From NCBI RefSeq assembly GCF_039697315.1, contig NZ_CP155619.1, forward strand, positions 1,550,001-1,614,000: a stretch of DNA of 64,000 nt, given 5' to 3'. The stretch comes from Pseudomonas abietaniphila. Lineage in GTDB: Bacteria; Pseudomonadota; Gammaproteobacteria; Pseudomonadales; Pseudomonadaceae. The notes beneath the pieces were generated by a model that saw only the letters and a program-made list of their open reading frames with translations, was not told where the DNA came from and did no database searches. The position numbers were made by a program, and so were the translations under genes. Positions 54,708 through 64,000 of this stretch are shown piece by piece. Numbering within the stretch: position 1 is the stretch's first letter; the number at the start of each line of letters is the position of its first letter.

Positions 54708-55832
54708 TCAGGCTTGCCGATACGGCAACGCTGCGCGCGCTTCTTCGGCGTACGCCAGAATCCCCGCCCGCTCCTGATTCAGGAAGTCTGCCACAGCCTC
54801 GCGCAGGCCGGGATGGGCCAAGTAATGCCAGGAATGGGTGATCACCGGCTCAAACCCGCGGATCAACTTGTGCTCGCCCTGCGCGCCCGCGTCGAAGCGT
54901 TTGAAGCCGTTGGAGATGGCGTAGTCCATGCCTTGATAGAAGCAGGTCTCGAAGTGCAGTCGGTCGAATTCGGCCAGGCAGCCCCAATAGCGCCCGTAGA
55001 AACTGTCGCCACCGATCAGGCTGAAGGCCATCGCCACTGGCCGAGTGCCTTGTCTGGCGAGCACCACGCGAATCGCTTCGGGCATGCGCTCGGCAACCAG
55101 GCTGAAGAACTCCCGCGTCAGGTACGGCGCCTGCCCGCGAACCTCGTAGGTGTTGGAATAGCAGGCATAAACGAAATCCCAGTGGGCCTGACTCAGCTCA
55201 TGCCCTTGCAACCATTCGAATTCAAACCCCTGCCCCGCCACCTGCTCGCGTTCCTTGCGCATCTGTTTGCGCTTACGCGAACTCAGCGCATCGAGGAAAT
55301 CCTGAAAGTCCCGGTAGCCGCGATTCTGCCAGTGGTACTGACAGCCGATGCGCTGCAACCAGCCCGGTTGCTCGGCCAACAGCGTATCGGCCACGGGGTC
55401 GGTGAAGTTGACGTGGACGCTGGAAAGCGATTCAGCCTCGGCATACCCCGGCAGACACGCCAGTAACTCGCGACCGTCCTCGGGTGTCTTTGCCAGCAGT
55501 CGCGGACCACTGACGGGGCTGAACGGGACCGCGATCAACAGCTTCGGATAGTAGGCGATCCCCGCACGGCGACAGGCATCGGCCCAGCCATGATCGAACA
55601 CGTACTCACCGTAGGAATGCCATTTGCGATAGGCCGGCAATGCCGCGATCAACCGGTCATTTTCGTAATGCAGCAGATGCTCGGCACGCCAGCCGGAACG
55701 GGGTCCCAAGCTGCCACTGTCTTCCAGCGCACTGAGGAAGCCATGACGCAGAAAGGGCGAGTCGCCTGGAATCAGCGCATCCCACTCTTCGGGCTTCAGG
55801 TCCGACAGTGCATCCAAACGGTGTAACGACAT
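54708..55832 (-). CDS. COG3146 GNAT/FemAB-like protein
   Basis: A 374-residue protein from MSLHRLDALSDLKPEEWDAL. The whole length matches the COG3146 (peptidoglycan-biosynthesis-like) family: SPFLRHGFLSALEDSG, DHGWADACRR-x-YYPKL, the CQYHWQNRGYRDFQDFL segment and HFETCFYQGMDYAISNGFKR near the C-terminus, a double-GNAT (FemAB-type) fold. The substrate is unknown; a role in cell-wall or lipid modification is often proposed. GGGAGGGGG precedes the ATG; a TTG/ATG at 55892 is less likely. Confidence 0.85.
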   Translation of the reverse strand: MSLHRLDALSDLKPEEWDALIPGDSPFLRHGFLSALEDSGSLGPRSGWRAEHLLHYENDRLIAALPAYRKWHSYGEYVFDHGWADACRRAGIAYYPKLLIAVPFSPVSGPRLLAKTPEDGRELLACLPGYAEAESLSSVHVNFTDPVADTLLAEQPGWLQRIGCQYHWQNRGYRDFQDFLDALSSRKRKQMRKEREQVAGQGFEFEWLQGHELSQAHWDFVYACYSNTYEVRGQAPYLTREFFSLVAERMPEAIRVVLARQGTRPVAMAFSLIGGDSFYGRYWGCLAEFDRLHFETCFYQGMDYAISNGFKRFDAGAQGEHKLIRGFEPVITHSWHYLAHPGLREAVADFLNQERAGILAYAEEARAALPYRQA

Positions 55833-56110
55833 CGCCCCCTCCCATCCCCTCGCCAACGTTTGCGCAGTATCACCTATCGGACACGTTTGCACATGAAATT
55901 TGCGCCGACAGCGCTCTAGCCTGCGGGTTCCAGATTCTTTTCACCTGTCATCGACATGCCATCACCTAGCCATCCCCTTGTCATAAACGGCCGTGATACT
56001 GGCGCCTGTTTTTAGAGCCTCCGGTTCTAAAAACCTGACTTTTTTCCGTCCGCCTCAGGTCGGTTGTTCCTGGATGGCTTTGTCATCCCTTCTCATCTAC
56101 GGAGATTGAT
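55833..56110. promoter_or_regulatory. Upstream region of the major porin gene
   Basis: The 278 bases before the porin contain AT-rich blocks and a small GCCTCCGGTTCTAAAAACC hairpin near 56018. The promoter must be here; a strong GGAGA site precedes the ATG. No operator is identified. Confidence 0.4.
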
Positions 56111-57430
56111 ATGCGTCTTGCTTCCACTAAAACTGCGGCAGCCCTGTGTGGCGGTCTGTTGCTGGCCATGAGCGTTCCGGCCAGCGCCGCAGTCGACGCG
56201 AAACTGCTCGACATGCTCAAGGCCAACGGCTCGATCTCGCCAGCCCAGTACGCCGAACTGCAATCGGAGCTCGCCAAGGATCAGCAGGCTCAACAACAAG
56301 CCCAGAAAGCGACAGCCGACCAGATCGCCGCCGCTACCGCCGCCAAGTCTTCCGAGCTGTCGGCGTTTGAACAGAAAGTCGCATGGGCCGCCAAGACCCA
56401 ATTCAAAGGCGACGTCCGCGTGCGCCAGGAAACGGTCAAGATCGACGACCAGAACAACAGCCAGGACAAGAACCGTCAGCGTATCCGTGTTCGTCTGGGC
56501 GCGTATACCGACATCAACCCACAGGTCAGCACGGGCATCCGTATCGCGACCGGTGGCGACAACAAGGCCAACTCCACCAACGTCGACCAAAACGACTACT
56601 TCACCAAGAAAGACCTTTGGCTGGATCAGGGTTACATCGATTACCACCCGACCGCCATCCAGAACCTGCATGTCATCGGCGGCAAGATGGCCCAGCCGTG
56701 GGTCAGCGAAGGCGACGTGATCTGGGACAACGACATCAACCCGGAAGGTCTGGCCGCCACTTACAGCGTGCCGGTCACCAAAGGTTTCGAGCTGTTCGGT
56801 AGCGCCGGTACGTACACCCTCAAGGACAACATCAGCGGTGACGGTACGCAGTTCAAGAACGACCTGCGCCTGAACGCTGCCCAACTGGGTACGCGTATCG
56901 CGATCACCGACAACGTCAAGGCGACCGTCGGCGGTTCGGTGTACCAGTACCAGAACTCCAACGACTGTAACCCGGCGGCGGCAAGCACCAGCACGACGTT
57001 CTGCGGCTTGAGCATCAACGGCAACAACACCACTGACTTCCGTCTGTATGAAGGTTTCGGCCAGCTCGACCTGACCGGTATGGTCGTTCCGGTCAGTCTC
57101 TACGGTCAGTACGTGGTCAACAGCGCCACCGACAGCAACCAGGACACTGCCTGGCTGACCGGTGTGAAGACCAAGGTGTTTGGTTTCGGTCTGGACTACA
57201 ACTATCGCGATACTCAGCGTAACGCAGTGGTTGGCGCTTTCACCGACTCCGACTTCGCCAACGGCACCACCGGTTCGCGCGGCCACAAGCTGAGCGTCTC
57301 GTACGATGTCGACAAGAACTTCACCCTCGGCGCTACGTACTTCCTGACCAAGGCAGACTTCGCCTTCGCCAACGCACCGCGTGACGAAGATGCGAACACC
57401 CTGCAGCTGGACGTGGTTGCGAAGTTCTAA
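56111..57430 (+). CDS. Major outer-membrane porin (Porin_5-like)
   Basis: A 439-residue outer-membrane protein: signal peptide to VPASA-AVDA, a short N-terminal helix with coiled-coil character (QQAQQQAQKATADQIAAATA), then a 16-strand-type barrel ending in the aromatic LDVVAKF. Codon use is strongly biased and it has GGAGA before the start, indicating high expression. Homologues are called putative porin; solute range is unknown. It is followed by two strong terminators. Confidence 0.88.
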   Translation: MRLASTKTAAALCGGLLLAMSVPASAAVDAKLLDMLKANGSISPAQYAELQSELAKDQQAQQQAQKATADQIAAATAAKSSELSAFEQKVAWAAKTQFKGDVRVRQETVKIDDQNNSQDKNRQRIRVRLGAYTDINPQVSTGIRIATGGDNKANSTNVDQNDYFTKKDLWLDQGYIDYHPTAIQNLHVIGGKMAQPWVSEGDVIWDNDINPEGLAATYSVPVTKGFELFGSAGTYTLKDNISGDGTQFKNDLRLNAAQLGTRIAITDNVKATVGGSVYQYQNSNDCNPAAASTSTTFCGLSINGNNTTDFRLYEGFGQLDLTGMVVPVSLYGQYVVNSATDSNQDTAWLTGVKTKVFGFGLDYNYRDTQRNAVVGAFTDSDFANGTTGSRGHKLSVSYDVDKNFTLGATYFLTKADFAFANAPRDEDANTLQLDVVAKF

Positions 57431-57472
57431 AAGACGCAGCTGCAAGCTTCAAGCGACACGCTTCACGTTAAA

Positions 57473-57504
57473 GCCTCAGGCGGCCCGCTCCCGCCGCCTG
57501 AGGC
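57473..57504 (+). terminator. Hairpin after the porin gene
   Basis: GCCTCAGGCGG / CCGCCTGAGGC, a perfect 11-bp stem with a 10-base loop, 42 bases after the porin stop. Confidence 0.7.
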
Positions 57505-57516
57505 CGCTCAAAACTT

Positions 57517-57584
57517 CAGCCCGGAGCTGGCCTGTCGGATCCCCATCATCCGTTCCGACAGGTCAGCTTCGGGCTGTTTTTATT
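57517..57584 (+). terminator. Long-stem terminator after the porin gene
   Basis: A 23-position stem (CAGCCCGGAGCTGGCCTGTC against its partner, two mismatches) followed by TTTTTA. It fits a highly expressed gene. Confidence 0.88.
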
Positions 57585-57623
57585 TCCGGCCCACCCACAA
57601 AGATCATCTGCCGAACAAAAATA

Positions 57624-57715
57624 CGGCGGGAGCGAATTCATTCGCGATTGGCCGGTACAGCCGACGCAGCTTTGCCGCCCGAACTATTTTTCGCGAATGA
57701 ATTCGCTCCCACAGG
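57624..57715. repeat. REPIN (GAGCGAATTCATTCGCGA type)
   Basis: GGGAGCGAATTCATTCGCGA with its inverted copy; the internal part TTGGCCGGTACAGCCGA is shared with the copy at 59097. Confidence 0.88.
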
Positions 57716-57749
57716 TTGAGATCCTGGTCAGCTCATAAGCAGAGCCCGA

Positions 57750-58871
57750 TCACTTCTTGCGCAGAATCACGCTGCCGATCGAATAGCCCGCCCCGAACGA
57801 ACTCAACACGCCCAGCGCGCCGCTCGGCAGATCGTCCTGGTATGTGTGGAAGGCAATGACCGAACCAGCGGAGCTGGTGTTGGCGTAGCTGTCGAGAATC
57901 ACCGGGGCCTCTTCGACCGAGGCGTCGCGGCCCAGCAGCTTTTTCACGATCAAGTGGTTCATGCTCAGGTTGGCCTGATGCAGCCAGAAACGCTTCACGT
58001 CGCTGACATTGAGGCTGTTCTCTTCCAGGTGCACACCCACCAGTTCCGCCACCATCGGGCAAACGTCGCGGAACACCTTGCGACCTTCCTGCACGAACAG
58101 TTTGTCGGCCTTGCCCTCGCCTTCTTCCGCCGTGCGATTGAGGAAACCGAAGTTGTTGCGGATGTTGTTCGAGAAGGTGGTCAGCAGCTTGGTGCTGACG
58201 ATGTCGAACTGGTGTTCGGAAGTCGCCAGATCGGCACGTTCGACCACGACCGCGGTGGCGGCATCGCCGAAGATGAAATGACTGTCGCGGTCACGGAAAT
58301 TCAGGTGCGCGGTGCAGATTTCCGGGCTGATGACCAACAGTGCCCGAGCCTGACCCAGCTTGACGCTGTTGCAAGCGGTCTGAATGCCGAAGGTGGCCGA
58401 GGAACAGGCGACGTTCATGTCGAAACCGAAGCCCTGCACGCCGAGTGCCGACTGAATCTCGATGGAAATCGCAGGGTACGCCCGTTGCAGGTTGGAACAG
58501 GCGACGATCACGCCGTCGATGTCGGCTGCGGTTTTCCCCGCGCGCTGCAAGGCTTGCTCGGCGGCCGCGACACCCATCTCGCAAAGGATCGACCACTCGT
58601 CGTTAGAGCGCTCAGGCAAACGGGGCTTCATGCGTTGCGGGTCAAGGATGCCGTCTTTGTCCATGACGAAGCGGCTTTTGATGCCACTGGCTTTCTCGAT
58701 GAAGGCGGCGCTGGATTCGGTCAGTGCCTGAACCTGGCCCGCCTCGATGGCAGCGGCATTTTCGGCGTTGAATTGAGCGACGTAGGTGTTGAAAGATTCC
58801 ACCAGCTCATCATTGGAAATGCTGTTGGCCGGGGTGTAGAGCCCTGTGCCACTGATCACGACGTCGTACAC
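57750..58871 (-). CDS. Beta-ketoacyl-ACP synthase III family protein
   Basis: A 373-residue thiolase-fold enzyme with the complete FabH triad: C156 (DMNVACSSATFG), H298 (WLHQANLS) and N331 (SYANTSSAG). Start is the GTG at 58871 with GAGG eight bases upstream. Longer than classical FabH (about 320), it resembles the P. aeruginosa PA3286-type enzymes that condense beta-oxidation acyl-CoA with malonyl-ACP; that match is from memory. It is monocistronic and upstream of hrpA in a region whose order resembles PA3286-PA3299. Confidence 0.87.
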   Translation of the reverse strand: MYDVVISGTGLYTPANSISNDELVESFNTYVAQFNAENAAAIEAGQVQALTESSAAFIEKASGIKSRFVMDKDGILDPQRMKPRLPERSNDEWSILCEMGVAAAEQALQRAGKTAADIDGVIVACSNLQRAYPAISIEIQSALGVQGFGFDMNVACSSATFGIQTACNSVKLGQARALLVISPEICTAHLNFRDRDSHFIFGDAATAVVVERADLATSEHQFDIVSTKLLTTFSNNIRNNFGFLNRTAEEGEGKADKLFVQEGRKVFRDVCPMVAELVGVHLEENSLNVSDVKRFWLHQANLSMNHLIVKKLLGRDASVEEAPVILDSYANTSSAGSVIAFHTYQDDLPSGALGVLSSFGAGYSIGSVILRKK

Positions 58872-59096
58872 GGTCGTTCCTCTCTTATTGACGGCAGCAG
58901 GCAAAGGGCCTGCGTAAGCACGGTGCTGGCTGTTTTTCTGGAACGACAGTACCAATGCAACGATAAAATTTCCCGTATACGGGCGTGAACCTTGTTAGCG
59001 CTTCGAGCTTTTAAGCCGCGAAGTTTGCCATATCGGCCGGGATTTGGCGCTATCGGGCTGCTGGAATGCACACTCTCAAGCTCCACCCTCATCAAC

Positions 59097-59188
59097 CCTG
59101 TGAGAGCGAATTCATTCGCGATTGGCCAGTACAGCCGATGCAGCTTTGCCGCCCGCACTATTTTTCGCGAATGAATCCGCTCCCACAG
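59097..59188. repeat. REPIN (GAGAGCGAATTCATTCGCGA type)
   Basis: Inverted halves as at 57624 with one change in each half. The 363-base gap between the ketoacyl synthase and hrpA holds nothing else I can support. Confidence 0.86.
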
Positions 59189-59234
59189 AGGTAAGGAGTT
59201 CCGGCCCAGACAGTCAAGCCGCAGGTGGAGGGGA

Positions 59235-62200
59235 TCACCCCTCCACCTGACTCCATTGCTTGCTCAGGCGCTTGTCGGAAATCGGCACCTTGGTCCCCAG
59301 TTGCTGGGCGAACAGCGACACGCGGTATTCCTCCAGCCACCAGCGGTAGACCACCAGTTCGTCATCGCGCTTGCCTTCCTGCGCGTGCTTGTCGGCGCGG
59401 GTCTGGTATTGCGCCCAGAGGTTGCCCAGTTCAATGCTCCAGACCCGGTCTTTCTGCACCTGGCTGCCCAGCTTCTCAAGCCGTAGCTCGATGGCCTTCA
59501 GGTAACGCGGCAACTCCTTGAGCCACTGCGCCGGGGTTTCGCGCACGAAGCCGGGGTACACCAGCTTGCCCAACTGCCCTTTGATGTCATTCAGGGCGAC
59601 GGCCTGGGCCAGATCGATCTTGCCCTTGAAGCGCTTCTGCAGACCGTGCCAGAGCTTGAGGATCTCCAGCGTCAGTTTCGCCAGACGCTCGGCGTGCTCG
59701 GTCAGACTGCCGCGCTTGCGCTCGGCCAACGACAAGAGGCCTGCACCGTCACGCGGCAAGCTGGCTTCACCTTCCAGAATGCAGGTGTCCAGGCTCGCCA
59801 GCAGAATGTCTTCGACCAACGCATCGACCCGGCCCATGTCGCGGTACAGCAGCGCCAGCTCGGTCTGCCCCGGCAATTTGCTGCGCAGGAACTTCGCAGG
59901 CTCCGCCAGTTGTTGCAGCAACAGACGCTGCAACGCACGGCGATGTTGATACTCGGCCTCGGTCTGCGTCGAGAAGCGCCCTTCCTTGACCGTACCGCCC
60001 TCCTCCACCAACGCCGGGTACACCGTCATCGAGAGGCCGGCGATCTTCTGTTGAGTCTTTTCCGCGACCGGCGCAAAGCCCTTGGCTTCGACCGGTTGCT
60101 GGCTCTTCTCGGTTTGCGGCACGGCCAGGGCCGCCTGCCCGGCTTCGGCAAAGCGCGCGGTGAGTTCATCCAGATCGCGGCCTTCGCCGAGAAACTTGCC
60201 GTTGGCGTCGACCACCTCAAGGTTCATTTTCAGGTGATCTTCCACCTGTTGCGCCGCCTCGGCCCACGCCTCGTCGGTGACACGCGCACCGGTCATGCGC
60301 AGCAACTCACGCCCTAACGCCTGAGGCAGCGACCCTTCAGCGAACACCATGCGCTGCAAGGCGGCCTTGACGAAATCCGGCACCGGCACGAAATTCTTGC
60401 GCAGCGCCTTGGGCAAGTTACGCACCAGGGCGACACACTTGGTTTCCAGCAGGCCCGGCACCAGCCACTCCAGACGCTCTGCCGGCAATGACAGCAGCAA
60501 CGGCGCAGGCACGCGCAATGTCACCCCGTCACGGGGGTGATTGGGTTCGAAGTGGTAGGTCAGCGGCAAGGTCAGTTCACCTAACCGCAACGTGTCCGGG
60601 TATTGATTGGCCGTGACCTCGCTGGCTTCACGGGCGAGGACATCTTCCTCGCGCATGATCAGCAACTGCGGGTTCTTCTGGCTCTCCATCCGGTACCAGG
60701 CGTCGAACGTCGCGGTCTGGTGAATCTCGGCAGGCAGGCGCTCGTCGTAGAAACGGAACAGGGTTTCTTCGTCGGCCAGAATGTCGCGACGGCGGGCCTT
60801 GGCCTCCAGCTCGTCGAGCTCTTCGAGCAACCTGGCGTTGGCGCTCAGGCACTTGGCACGCGACTGAATCTCGCCACGCACCAGGCCTTCTCGGATGAAG
60901 AACTCGCGCGACACCACCGGATCGATCGGTCCGAAATGCACAGGACGGCGCCCGACCACGATCAGCCCGAACAGGGTGATCTGCTCAAAGGCCACGACCT
61001 GACCACGCTTCTTCTCCCAGTGCGGTTCGAAGTGGTTTTTCTTGACCAGATGCCCGGCCAGCGGCTCGATCCAGTCGGGTTCGATCTTCGCCACCATGCG
61101 CGCATACAGCTTGGTGGTTTCGACCAGCTCCGCCGCCATGATCCACTGCGGGCGCTTCCGGCCCAGCCCGGACGACGGGTGCACCCAGAAACGCCGTTGG
61201 CGCGCGCCCAGGTAGTCGCCCTCTTCGGTTTTCTGTCCGATCTGACTGAGCAGACCGGAAAGCACCGCTTTGTGGAATTTCGGGAAGTCAGCCGGCTCTT
61301 TATTGACCGTCAACTGCAGGTCACGGCAGATCAGGCTCAATTGACGATGGGAGTCGCGCCATTCGCGCAGACGCAGGTAATTAAGGAAATTGCGGCGACA
61401 CCAGTTGCGCAGCGGACTGGCCGTCAGCGCCTGGCGCTGCTCCTCGAAACCGCGCCACAGATTGACCAGCCCGGCGAAGTCCGAGTCCTGATCCTTCCAC
61501 TGTGCGTGCGCTTGATCGGCGGCCTGCTGACGCTCCGGCGGACGCTCGCGCGGATCCTGAATCGACATGGCGCTGGCGACGATCAGCACTTCCTGCAGGC
61601 TGCCCTGTTTGGCGGCTTCCAGCAGCATGCGGCCCATGCGCGGGTCCACCGGCAAGCGCGCCAACTGGCGACCCAACGGGGTCAGCTGGTTTTCGCGATT
61701 GACCGCCGACAGCTCCTGCAAAAGGTTGAACCCGTCGCTGATGGCCTTGCCGTCCGGCGGTTCGATGAACGGAAAGTCGGTGATCTCGCCCAGACGCAAA
61801 TGCAGCATCTGCAGAATCACCGCCGCCAGGTTGGTGCGCAGGATTTCCGGATCGGTGAACTCAGGGCGCGAGAGGAAATCCTCTTCGCTGTACAGGCGCA
61901 CGCACAGGCCCGGCTCAACGCGACCGCACCGGCCTTTTCGCTGATTGGCGCTGGCCTGGGAAACCGCTTCGATGGGCAGACGCTGAACCTTGGCGCGATA
62001 GCTGTAGCGGCTGATGCGCGCGGTGCCGGTGTCGATCACGTAGCGAATGCCCGGGACGGTCAGCGACGTTTCAGCCACGTTGGTGGCCAGCACCACCCGA
62101 CGGCCCGGATGCGACTGGAAGATCCGCTGCTGTTCGGCCGGCGACAGGCGCGCGTACAACGGCAGAATTTCAGTGTGTTTGAGCTGGGCCTTGCGCAGCA

Positions 62201-63146
62201 TCTCGGCCGCGTCACGGATCTCGCGCTCACCCGGCAGGAATACCAGCACATCCCCCGGCGACTTGCGTTCGCTGCGTTCGAATGCCGCCAACTCATCCAG
62301 GGTCGCGAGAATGGCCTGATCGACAGTCAGGTCGTCTTCGACGCTGTTACCCTCTTCGTCCTGTTCAGAGGTCAGCGGGCGATACCAGGTTTCTACCGGG
62401 AAGGTCCGGCCCGAGACTTCAATCACGGGCGCCTTGTCGAAGTGCTCGGAGAAGCGCTCCAGATCGATGGTCGCCGAGGTGATGATGACTTTCAGGTCAG
62501 GACGGCGCGGCAGCAGGGTTTTCAGATAACCGAGCAGGAAGTCGATGTTCAGGCTGCGTTCGTGGGCTTCGTCGACGATGATCGTGTCGTAGCGCTCAAG
62601 AAAACGGTCGTGCTGGGTTTCGGCCAGCAGGATGCCGTCCGTCATCAGCTTGATCAGGGTGTTGCTGTCGCTCTGGTCCTCGAAGCGCACCTGATAACCG
62701 ACCAGTGCCCCGAGCGGCGTGCCGATCTCTTCGGCGACCCGGCTGGCGACGCTGCGTGCAGCGATTCGACGCGGCTGGGTATGACCGATCAGCCCGTGCT
62801 GGCCACGACCGATCTCCAGGCAGATTTTCGGCAGCTGGGTGGTTTTACCCGAACCGGTTTCGCCGGCGATGATCAGCACTTGGTGCTTGAGCAACGCGTC
62901 CTTGATCTCGTCGCGCTTGGCGGCGATGGGCAGGTTCTCGTCGTAGCGGATCGTCGGCACGCTTTGCTTGCGGCTGACCACTTGAGCGCACGACGCCTGG
63001 ACACGCTCGACCCATTGCGCAAGCTTCGCCTCGTCGGGCTTCTTGCGCAGTTCGTGCAACTGGCGACGCAGGCGATGACGATCACTGATCATCGCGTGGT
63101 CGAGGTTTTTATACAGTTGGTCGATGGCGGTCGATTCGTCGGTCAT
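59235..63146 (-). CDS. hrpA: DEAH-box RNA helicase HrpA
   Basis: A 1303-residue helicase: Walker A GETGSGKTT, DEAHERS, SAT and the RNA-helicase motif VI region QRKGRCGRVEPG are all present. Length agrees with E. coli HrpA. The C-terminal two-thirds are the HrpA-specific extension with an OB-like part and DUF3418. HrpA resolves stalled ribosomes and aids mRNA processing. No truncation is seen. It lies between the ketoacyl synthase and fadD, as in P. aeruginosa from memory. Confidence 0.94.
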   Translation of the reverse strand: MTDESTAIDQLYKNLDHAMISDRHRLRRQLHELRKKPDEAKLAQWVERVQASCAQVVSRKQSVPTIRYDENLPIAAKRDEIKDALLKHQVLIIAGETGSGKTTQLPKICLEIGRGQHGLIGHTQPRRIAARSVASRVAEEIGTPLGALVGYQVRFEDQSDSNTLIKLMTDGILLAETQHDRFLERYDTIIVDEAHERSLNIDFLLGYLKTLLPRRPDLKVIITSATIDLERFSEHFDKAPVIEVSGRTFPVETWYRPLTSEQDEEGNSVEDDLTVDQAILATLDELAAFERSERKSPGDVLVFLPGEREIRDAAEMLRKAQLKHTEILPLYARLSPAEQQRIFQSHPGRRVVLATNVAETSLTVPGIRYVIDTGTARISRYSYRAKVQRLPIEAVSQASANQRKGRCGRVEPGLCVRLYSEEDFLSRPEFTDPEILRTNLAAVILQMLHLRLGEITDFPFIEPPDGKAISDGFNLLQELSAVNRENQLTPLGRQLARLPVDPRMGRMLLEAAKQGSLQEVLIVASAMSIQDPRERPPERQQAADQAHAQWKDQDSDFAGLVNLWRGFEEQRQALTASPLRNWCRRNFLNYLRLREWRDSHRQLSLICRDLQLTVNKEPADFPKFHKAVLSGLLSQIGQKTEEGDYLGARQRRFWVHPSSGLGRKRPQWIMAAELVETTKLYARMVAKIEPDWIEPLAGHLVKKNHFEPHWEKKRGQVVAFEQITLFGLIVVGRRPVHFGPIDPVVSREFFIREGLVRGEIQSRAKCLSANARLLEELDELEAKARRRDILADEETLFRFYDERLPAEIHQTATFDAWYRMESQKNPQLLIMREEDVLAREASEVTANQYPDTLRLGELTLPLTYHFEPNHPRDGVTLRVPAPLLLSLPAERLEWLVPGLLETKCVALVRNLPKALRKNFVPVPDFVKAALQRMVFAEGSLPQALGRELLRMTGARVTDEAWAEAAQQVEDHLKMNLEVVDANGKFLGEGRDLDELTARFAEAGQAALAVPQTEKSQQPVEAKGFAPVAEKTQQKIAGLSMTVYPALVEEGGTVKEGRFSTQTEAEYQHRRALQRLLLQQLAEPAKFLRSKLPGQTELALLYRDMGRVDALVEDILLASLDTCILEGEASLPRDGAGLLSLAERKRGSLTEHAERLAKLTLEILKLWHGLQKRFKGKIDLAQAVALNDIKGQLGKLVYPGFVRETPAQWLKELPRYLKAIELRLEKLGSQVQKDRVWSIELGNLWAQYQTRADKHAQEGKRDDELVVYRWWLEEYRVSLFAQQLGTKVPISDKRLSKQWSQVEG

Positions 63147-63254
63147 CAGGGCGCGAAGTCTTTTCTATCTGAATGCAGGGCGCGGATTGTCGCAGATTTA
63201 TCCACGATCATGCACAACCCTGTGCTCGCGAACGCGGCAGGTCGGATACGGCAG

Positions 63255-63439
63255 CTGTGAATGACCCACCGCATTCGCGGCCGTCGTAACCTCCGACTGC
63301 TCCTACAGGTCGTGCAGCGTTTCAGGGGTTCTTTCACCTCAGACCTGTGGGAGCGAGCTCGCTCGCGAAGGCTGCATGCCTGGCGCAGAAGGTGTGTCGG
63401 ATGTAACAGCCTCTTCGTGAGCAAGCTCACTCCCACAGG
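63255..63439. repeat. Array-type REP half plus REPIN
   Basis: 63255-63308 carries CCGTCGTAACCTCCGACTGC and a following CTCCTACAG, a single copy of the array core seen at 13.4, 29.6 and 51.3 kb. 63344-63439 is a REPIN with CTGTGGGAGCGAGCTCGCTC on the left and a GTGGGAGTGAGCTTGCTCAC type half inverted on the right. Confidence 0.83.
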
Positions 63440-63470
63440 CTTCACGTTTTCAGGAGGACCCGCGTAAAAC

Positions 63471-63500
63471 GACAAACCCCACACGATGGCGGGGTCTGTC
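63471..63500 (-). terminator. Rho-independent terminator after fadD
   Basis: GACAAACCCC / GGGGTCTGTC stem (one mismatch) followed, on the minus strand, by a T-rich GTCGTTTT. It ends the fadD transcript. Confidence 0.8.
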
Positions 63501-63514
63501 GGTATTGCCGTGAA

Positions 63515-64000
63515 TCAGGCCGGCTTCTTCAACGCCAGCTTCTTCAGCTCTTCATCACGCAACTCGCGGCGCAGGATCTTGCCGACATTGGTGGTCGGCA
63601 GTGCGTCGCGGAATTCCACGCTGCGCGGGACTTTGTAGGCGGTGACGTTGGCGCGCATGTGTTCCATGACCTGCTCCTTGGCCAGCGTCGCACCCGGTTT
63701 CACGACCACGAAGATCTTAATCGCCTCGCCCGACTTCTCGTCCGGCACGCCGATGGCCGCGCACTGCAACACGCCCGGCAAGGTTGCCAGCACGTCTTCC
63801 AGTTCGTTCGGGTAGACGTTGAAGCCCGACACCAGGATCATGTCTTTCTTGCGATCGACGATGCGCATGTAGCCGTCTGGCTGAATCACCGCGATATCAC
63901 CGGTCTTCAACCAGCCTTCGGCGTCGAGCATCTCATCGGTGGCTTCCTGACGCTGCCAGTAGCCCTTCATCACCTGAGGGCCTTTGACGCAAAGTTCGCC
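63515..64000 (-). CDS. fadD: Long-chain acyl-CoA synthetase (5' part beyond the window)
   Basis: The C-terminal 162 residues of an AMP-forming acyl-CoA ligase. Seen are the [20 protein letters not shown] hinge and A8-A10 region, [20 protein letters not shown], and the C-terminal catalytic lysine in [12 protein letters not shown]. The enzyme activates fatty acids to acyl-CoA at the inner membrane. Adjacent to hrpA as in P. aeruginosa, where tandem fadD2-fadD1 lie; this would then be fadD1, which is an inference. The start is outside the window. Confidence 0.92.
   Translation of the reverse strand, partial: GELCVKGPQVMKGYWQRQEATDEMLDAEGWLKTGDIAVIQPDGYMRIVDRKKDMILVSGFNVYPNELEDVLATLPGVLQCAAIGVPDEKSGEAIKIFVVVKPGATLAKEQVMEHMRANVTAYKVPRSVEFRDALPTTNVGKILRRELRDEELKKLALKKPA

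Noticed and set aside
60603..63260. An 885-codon frame antisense to hrpA
   Set aside because: hrpA has all helicase motifs at full length; the antisense product has none and is a GC-bias artefact.

Overview
The window is a stretch of a Pseudomonas chromosome, most likely from the fluorescens/syringae side of the genus. The evidence is the high GC content, the many short imperfect hairpins of the type GTGGGAG...GCGA (REP/REPIN elements) between genes, and genus-typical genes: a BdlA-like chemoreceptor, an ECF42 sigma factor with a DGPF protein, CsbD, DUF6279 and TorF-type proteins, and an azoR-lysR-hydrolase-ppiA-ABC order that from memory matches P. aeruginosa PA3223-PA3228. No rRNA, tRNA or CRISPR array was seen. 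Almost all of the window is core or soft-core chromosome; the accessory signals are a HEPN/nucleotidyltransferase pair, one IS3-family element and four tandem-repeat arrays.

Layout. 1-0.5 kb: 3' end of an Mrr-like endonuclease. 0.5-0.84 kb: a 114-bp tandem repeat. 1-2.5 kb: two exported proteins, one with a long Lys-Thr-Ser repeat. 2.5-3.66 kb: a HEPN/MNT toxin-antitoxin-like operon bounded by near-identical 38-bp direct repeats. 3.7-7.2 kb: LysE exporter, MASE2-GGDEF diguanylate cyclase, an unknown protein and a small LuxR-type regulator beside an AT-rich gap. 7.6-10.4 kb: an ECF42 sigma factor with DGPF, SnoaL-like and VOC proteins. 10.4-13.2 kb: MFS transporter, AraC regulator, GNAT. 13.35-15.35 kb: a 140-bp tandem array split by a 1251-bp IS3-family element with a 3-bp target duplication. 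15.4-24.6 kb: TonB receptor, two LysE exporters, a LysR/PACE efflux pair, PQQ-type sugar dehydrogenase, AlkD-like repair protein, AraC. 24.9-29.5 kb: a DapF-like protein lacking both catalytic cysteines, BdlA-like chemoreceptor, cytosine-deaminase-like enzyme, GNAT. 29.6-30.4 kb: a second tandem array.

30.5-41 kb: ProX-like binding protein, FecI-like sigma factor, a desaturase plus PhnD-like operon, periplasmic methyltransferase-like protein, peptide deformylase, YihY membrane protein, CsbD, CvfB-like S1 protein and small proteins. 41-48 kb: TorF-like porin, DUF6279 lipoprotein, DEAD-box helicase, YbdG-like channel, and a tandem duplication of a small exported protein together with its terminator. 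48.3-54.6 kb: azoreductase, LysR, hydrolase, a third tandem array, cyclophilin, ABC exporter. 54.7-64 kb: COG3146 acyltransferase-like protein, a major porin, a ketoacyl-ACP synthase III, HrpA and the C-terminal part of FadD.

How the parts relate. Most genes are single housekeeping or transport units. Clear functional groupings are the HEPN/MNT pair, the ECF42 group, the LysR/PACE divergent pair (with a T-N11-A box between them), AraC+LysE, desaturase+PhnD-like, and azoR/LysR. The most noteworthy non-genic feature is a family of REPIN-like units amplified into three separate tandem arrays (periods 140, 130/153 and 139 bp) that share one core, related to GAGGTTACGAGGGCAGCGA.
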